64,000 bases of DNA. It comes from Garcia nutans (lineage: Eukaryota; Streptophyta; Magnoliopsida; Malpighiales; Euphorbiaceae). The stretch is from contig CANTUV010000003.1 of the NCBI GenBank assembly GCA_947685225.1, forward strand, positions 1,806,001 through 1,870,000. Reading direction: 5' to 3'. The notes under the pieces were generated by a model. It searched no databases, was not told the origin of the DNA, and saw nothing but the letters and a program-made list of their open reading frames with translations. A program made the position numbers and the translations under genes. This document shows, piece after piece, positions 61,144 to 64,000 of the stretch; position 1 is the stretch's first letter, and each line of letters begins with the position of its first letter.

Positions 61144-61145
61144 AT

Positions 61146-61157
61146 TGGTATCAGAGC
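61146..61157 (+). other. Copia-4 primer-binding site
   Basis: TGGTATCAGAGC two bases after the LTR end, followed by CCTGAGA. Confidence 0.9.
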
Positions 61158-61197
61158 CCTGAGATTTCTTAAACTTAATTGTGAAATCTGATCCACA

Positions 61198-63039
61198 ATG
61201 GCAACTTCTTCTTCATCAAGCTCTCATGGAAATCTTAACTCTATTCTTAGACCTTACTTTGATGGAACGGATTACTCATACTGGAAACACAAAATGTATT
61301 TGTTTCTAGACAGTGAAGGGATTGAACTATGGGATTTCGTGGAAAATGAGTGGAAATCTCCTACTCATGAGGTTGACGGTATTCAAGTTCCACTTCCCAA
61401 AGCTCAATGGTCAACTAGCAATATCAGAGATCGATTCAAGAACAATAGAGCTGCTTCCATCTTGATGAACTCCATTTCAAGAGAAGAAGGTGGAAGAGTT
61501 CAACATTTAACTTGTGCACATTGTATTTGGAAAACACTTGAAAACTACCATGAAGGTACAACTCAAGTAAGATTTACCAAGAAACAAATGCATGTTCATG
61601 AGTATGAGCTATTCAAGATGAAACCAAATGAAAATGTCACCGACATGACAAATCGTTTGCTTGCTATTGTCAATGAACTAAAAAAGTATGGCAAGGTATA
61701 TGATCAAGGTGATGTAAACAGTAAAATCTTGAGAGCCCTAAGAGCTAGAAAGAACTTTGAATCCAAAGTATCATCCATAGAAGAAGCTCATGATCTCAGC
61801 ACATTAAGAACCGACGAGCTAGTTGGTAAATTACTCACTTTTGAGCTGCACAGTGAAAAAGAAGAAGATCAAGGTGAGAAAGAAAAGAGAAAACCAATTG
61901 CACTCAAAGCAATCAAAGAAGCTGAGAGCTCAAGCAATGAAGGTACTGATGATGAAGATGAAATGGCAATGTTCTCAAAAAGAATCAATGAATGGAAAAG
62001 GAAGAAAAGATTACAAGCAAACAAAGGTACACCTCCAAAATTCTCCTTCAAAGATAAAGAAAAGAAAAATGAGGTAAAGTGCTATGAATGTGGAAAAACT
62101 GGTCACATCAAATCAGACTGCTACAAATTAAAGAACAAAAGGAAATGGGATAAAGAAAAGAAAAAGTCTCTCAAAGCCACATGGGATGACTCTTCCTCAA
62201 GTGAAGAAGAAGAGGAGGAAGGAATTGCAAATCTTTGTCTCATGGCTATTGAAGATGACTCCAATGAGGTAAGTACTCAATCCTTTGATCTTGTAGCACA
62301 TGATGATATAAATGATATAGATGATAGTGACTTGATTGAGCACATGAATTCTAAAATAGAAAAATATTTCTCCAAAATGATGCTCTATAAAGAGAAAAAC
62401 TCTAAGTTAGAAAAGGATTTTATATGCTTAAAGAACTCTACCTTAGAATTGAAAACCTCAAATGAACATTTGATGAATACAATAGGAGAATTAAATAAAA
62501 GCTCACATGACTTAGAAAAAGTGATTAAAGAGAATGAGGCATTGAAGCATGAACTAAAAGAACTAAAAGAATCAATTTCCAGATTTCATAAAGGAAAGGA
62601 AGCATTGAACACATTAATTAATAATCAAAGATCACCTTCCTTGAAATATGGATTAGGATTCAATGGCTCAACCAACATTGCACCTAGCAAACCAACATTT
62701 GTGAAAGCATCTACAATTGGAATTTCTAATGTTCATATCAAAGATGCTTGCACCAAGTCTAAAAGAACTTCTTATGGTTCACTAGGAAATAAAGCTAAAG
62801 ATAATTATGCATTGTTGTTCACTAAACTTGTACAAAAGAAATCACATACTTGTAGTTGTATGTATAATGCAAAAAGAAAAATGCAGAAGCAAAGAATACC
62901 ATGGCAATGCACATATTGCATGAAATTTGGACACAAAAATTTTTCCTGTTATATAAGAAAGGCTCATCTCAAGTTAGAAAACACTCTTTCTACTAACCAT
63001 CAAGGACCCAACTATATGTGGGTACCTAAAAAAGGATGA
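61198..63039 (+). CDS. Copia-4 Gag (613 aa), SIRE-like
   Basis: An intact frame from ATG at 61198, about 40 bases after the primer site. Residues ~16-34 (LRPYFDGTDYSYWKHKMYL) and ~120-215 (MHVHEYELFKMKPNENVTDM) are the gag core of SIRE-type Copia elements. A CCHC knuckle CYECGKTGHIKSDC lies near residue 298. An acidic Ser/Glu-rich stretch follows (~345-355), then a long coiled-coil-like region (~390-480, LEKDFICLKNSTLELK) and a second Cys/His group near the end (CTYCMKFGHKNFSC). Gag would form the particle and package element RNA. The terminal TGA overlaps the pol ATG. Long coiled-coil C-terminal gag extensions are typical of SIRE elements. Confidence 0.93.
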   Translation: MATSSSSSSHGNLNSILRPYFDGTDYSYWKHKMYLFLDSEGIELWDFVENEWKSPTHEVDGIQVPLPKAQWSTSNIRDRFKNNRAASILMNSISREEGGRVQHLTCAHCIWKTLENYHEGTTQVRFTKKQMHVHEYELFKMKPNENVTDMTNRLLAIVNELKKYGKVYDQGDVNSKILRALRARKNFESKVSSIEEAHDLSTLRTDELVGKLLTFELHSEKEEDQGEKEKRKPIALKAIKEAESSSNEGTDDEDEMAMFSKRINEWKRKKRLQANKGTPPKFSFKDKEKKNEVKCYECGKTGHIKSDCYKLKNKRKWDKEKKKSLKATWDDSSSSEEEEEEGIANLCLMAIEDDSNEVSTQSFDLVAHDDINDIDDSDLIEHMNSKIEKYFSKMMLYKEKNSKLEKDFICLKNSTLELKTSNEHLMNTIGELNKSSHDLEKVIKENEALKHELKELKESISRFHKGKEALNTLINNQRSPSLKYGLGFNGSTNIAPSKPTFVKASTIGISNVHIKDACTKSKRTSYGSLGNKAKDNYALLFTKLVQKKSHTCSCMYNAKRKMQKQRIPWQCTYCMKFGHKNFSCYIRKAHLKLENTLSTNHQGPNYMWVPKKG

Positions 63040-64000
63040 TCACAATTGGCTTGCAGGTATGCCTAAAATCTACTACCAATGAAAGCACATGGCTTGTGGA
63101 TAGTGGATGCTCAAGGCATATGACTGGAAACGCAAAGCTCTTTACAAGTATTACCTATAAACATGGAGGTAACGTAACTTTTGGAAACAATGCTAAAGGT
63201 AAAATTCTTGGTGTTGGCTCCATTGGTTCTATTGGTAAGGATTTAATTGAAGATGTATGGCTTGTTGATGGTTTGAAACATAACCTGCTAAGTGTTAGTC
63301 AACTTTGTGATAAAGCATACTTTGTCAAGTTTGATTCCAAAGAATGCAAGATCACGAATTCAAATGGTATTATCATATTTAAAGGCACTAGAACAAACAA
63401 CACTTATAATGTCAGCATACATTCAAATCATACATGTTTAATGTCTACTAATAATGATGCATGGTTATGGCATAGAAGACTAGGACATGCTGGTATGGAT
63501 CAATTGAAATATATTTGCAATGAGAACCTAGTTGATGGCTTACCTAAGATAAAATATGATAAAGATAGGATTTGTGAACCTTGTCAACATGGTAAGCAAC
63601 ATAAAAGCTCATTTAAATCAAAAAGTGTTATAAGCACCTCTAGACCTTTAGAGCTCATTCATTTGGATTTATTTGGACCAAATAGAGTTACAAGCTTAGG
63701 AGGCAAATCATATGCATTTGTTCTTGTTGATGATTACTCTAGATTCACATGGGTTAATTTCTTAGCTCAAAAGAATGAAGCCTTTAATTGCTTCAAAACA
63801 TTTGCAAAAAGAGTTCAAAATGAAAAAGGATATGTGATCACATCTATTAGAAGTGATCATGGCAAAGAATTTGAAAATGAAAATTTTGAAAGATTTTGCA
63901 ATGAACTTGGCATTTCACATAATTTTTCTGCTCCTAGAACTCCACAGCAAAATGGTGTAGTTGAAAGGAAAAATAGAACTTTAATTGAAATGGCTAGAAC
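63036..64000 (+). CDS. Copia-4 Pol, N-terminal part (protease, integrase), cut by the window
   Basis: Open from ATG 63036 to the window edge, in the -1 frame relative to gag. Protease: STWLVDSGCSRHMTG (DSG active site). GAG-pre-integrase: WLWHRRLGHAGMDQL, then ICEPCQHGKQHKSSF (zinc ligands). Integrase core: LIHLDLFGP (first Asp), IRSDHGKEF (second Asp), PQQNGVVERKNR (Glu); all catalytic residues are present. RT and RNase H should lie beyond 64000. ATG-initiated reading, -1 slippage on the preceding A-run or readthrough plus shift are all possible ways to express it. Confidence 0.92.
   Translation, partial: MITIGLQVCLKSTTNESTWLVDSGCSRHMTGNAKLFTSITYKHGGNVTFGNNAKGKILGVGSIGSIGKDLIEDVWLVDGLKHNLLSVSQLCDKAYFVKFDSKECKITNSNGIIIFKGTRTNNTYNVSIHSNHTCLMSTNNDAWLWHRRLGHAGMDQLKYICNENLVDGLPKIKYDKDRICEPCQHGKQHKSSFKSKSVISTSRPLELIHLDLFGPNRVTSLGGKSYAFVLVDDYSRFTWVNFLAQKNEAFNCFKTFAKRVQNEKGYVITSIRSDHGKEFENENFERFCNELGISHNFSAPRTPQQNGVVERKNRTLIEMAR

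Noticed and set aside
61823..62077. 84-codon Lys-rich frame within the Copia-4 gag
   Set aside because: A shadow of the acidic/basic coding region of gag in another frame.

Overview
This 64 kb window is repeat-dense, AT-rich nuclear DNA of a flowering plant, most likely a eudicot. The evidence is plant Ty1/Copia, Ty3/Gypsy chromovirus, L1-type LINE and CACTA elements, primer sites matching initiator tRNA-Met, and one ten-exon cucumisin-type subtilase gene with GT/AG introns. I see no intact host gene. Only the Copia element entering the right edge has long clean reading frames, and it runs out of the window.

Layout. 1-630: a possible LTR remnant and plain sequence. 631-~7350: a minus-strand LINE whose reverse transcriptase core is replaced by the 3' half of a Copia element (Copia-1, ~1560-3946). 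8308-12791: Copia-2, minus strand, 133-bp LTRs, target duplication AGGAG. 12971-25842: a minus-strand subtilase pseudogene split between signal peptide and propeptide by Copia-3 (15818-25649, TATAG). Copia-3 is itself split by Gypsy-1 (18629-23616, GGTTC), a deleted chromovirus keeping an intact integrase-chromodomain frame. 28858-39917: a long inverted-repeat element whose left arm is split by Gypsy-3 (29114-38848), an old minus-strand LTR element with no coding interior. 40370-40647: a MITE-like inverted repeat. From 40758: a CACTA end with a decayed transposase-like gene, followed by tandem repeats. 45245-48305: a solo LTR (TATAT). 48627-58513: a young non-coding LTR element (AAATA) with two 3.3-kb LTRs, of the same family as the solo LTR but opposite in direction. 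59776-64000: 5' LTR, gag and part of pol of a SIRE-like Copia (Copia-4).

Most interesting signals. Four Gypsy-type LTR groups share a layout: a closing inverted repeat around an array of small hairpins, then a double hairpin ending in a splice-donor-like CAGGTA. In Gypsy-1 three hairpins keep the same apical sequence while their stems differ yet stay self-complementary, which suggests selection on structure. The non-coding 9.9-kb element keeps only termini, primer site, a pre-PPT palindrome and these hairpins, so it looks like a recently active element mobilised in trans. CpG-rich CGACCG or CACGGGCGTG islands recur in several otherwise AT-rich elements, and one solo Gypsy LTR contains the first ~330 bp of a Copia-4-type LTR. 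Boundaries and target duplications were read base by base; identities were counted by eye and no database was searched.
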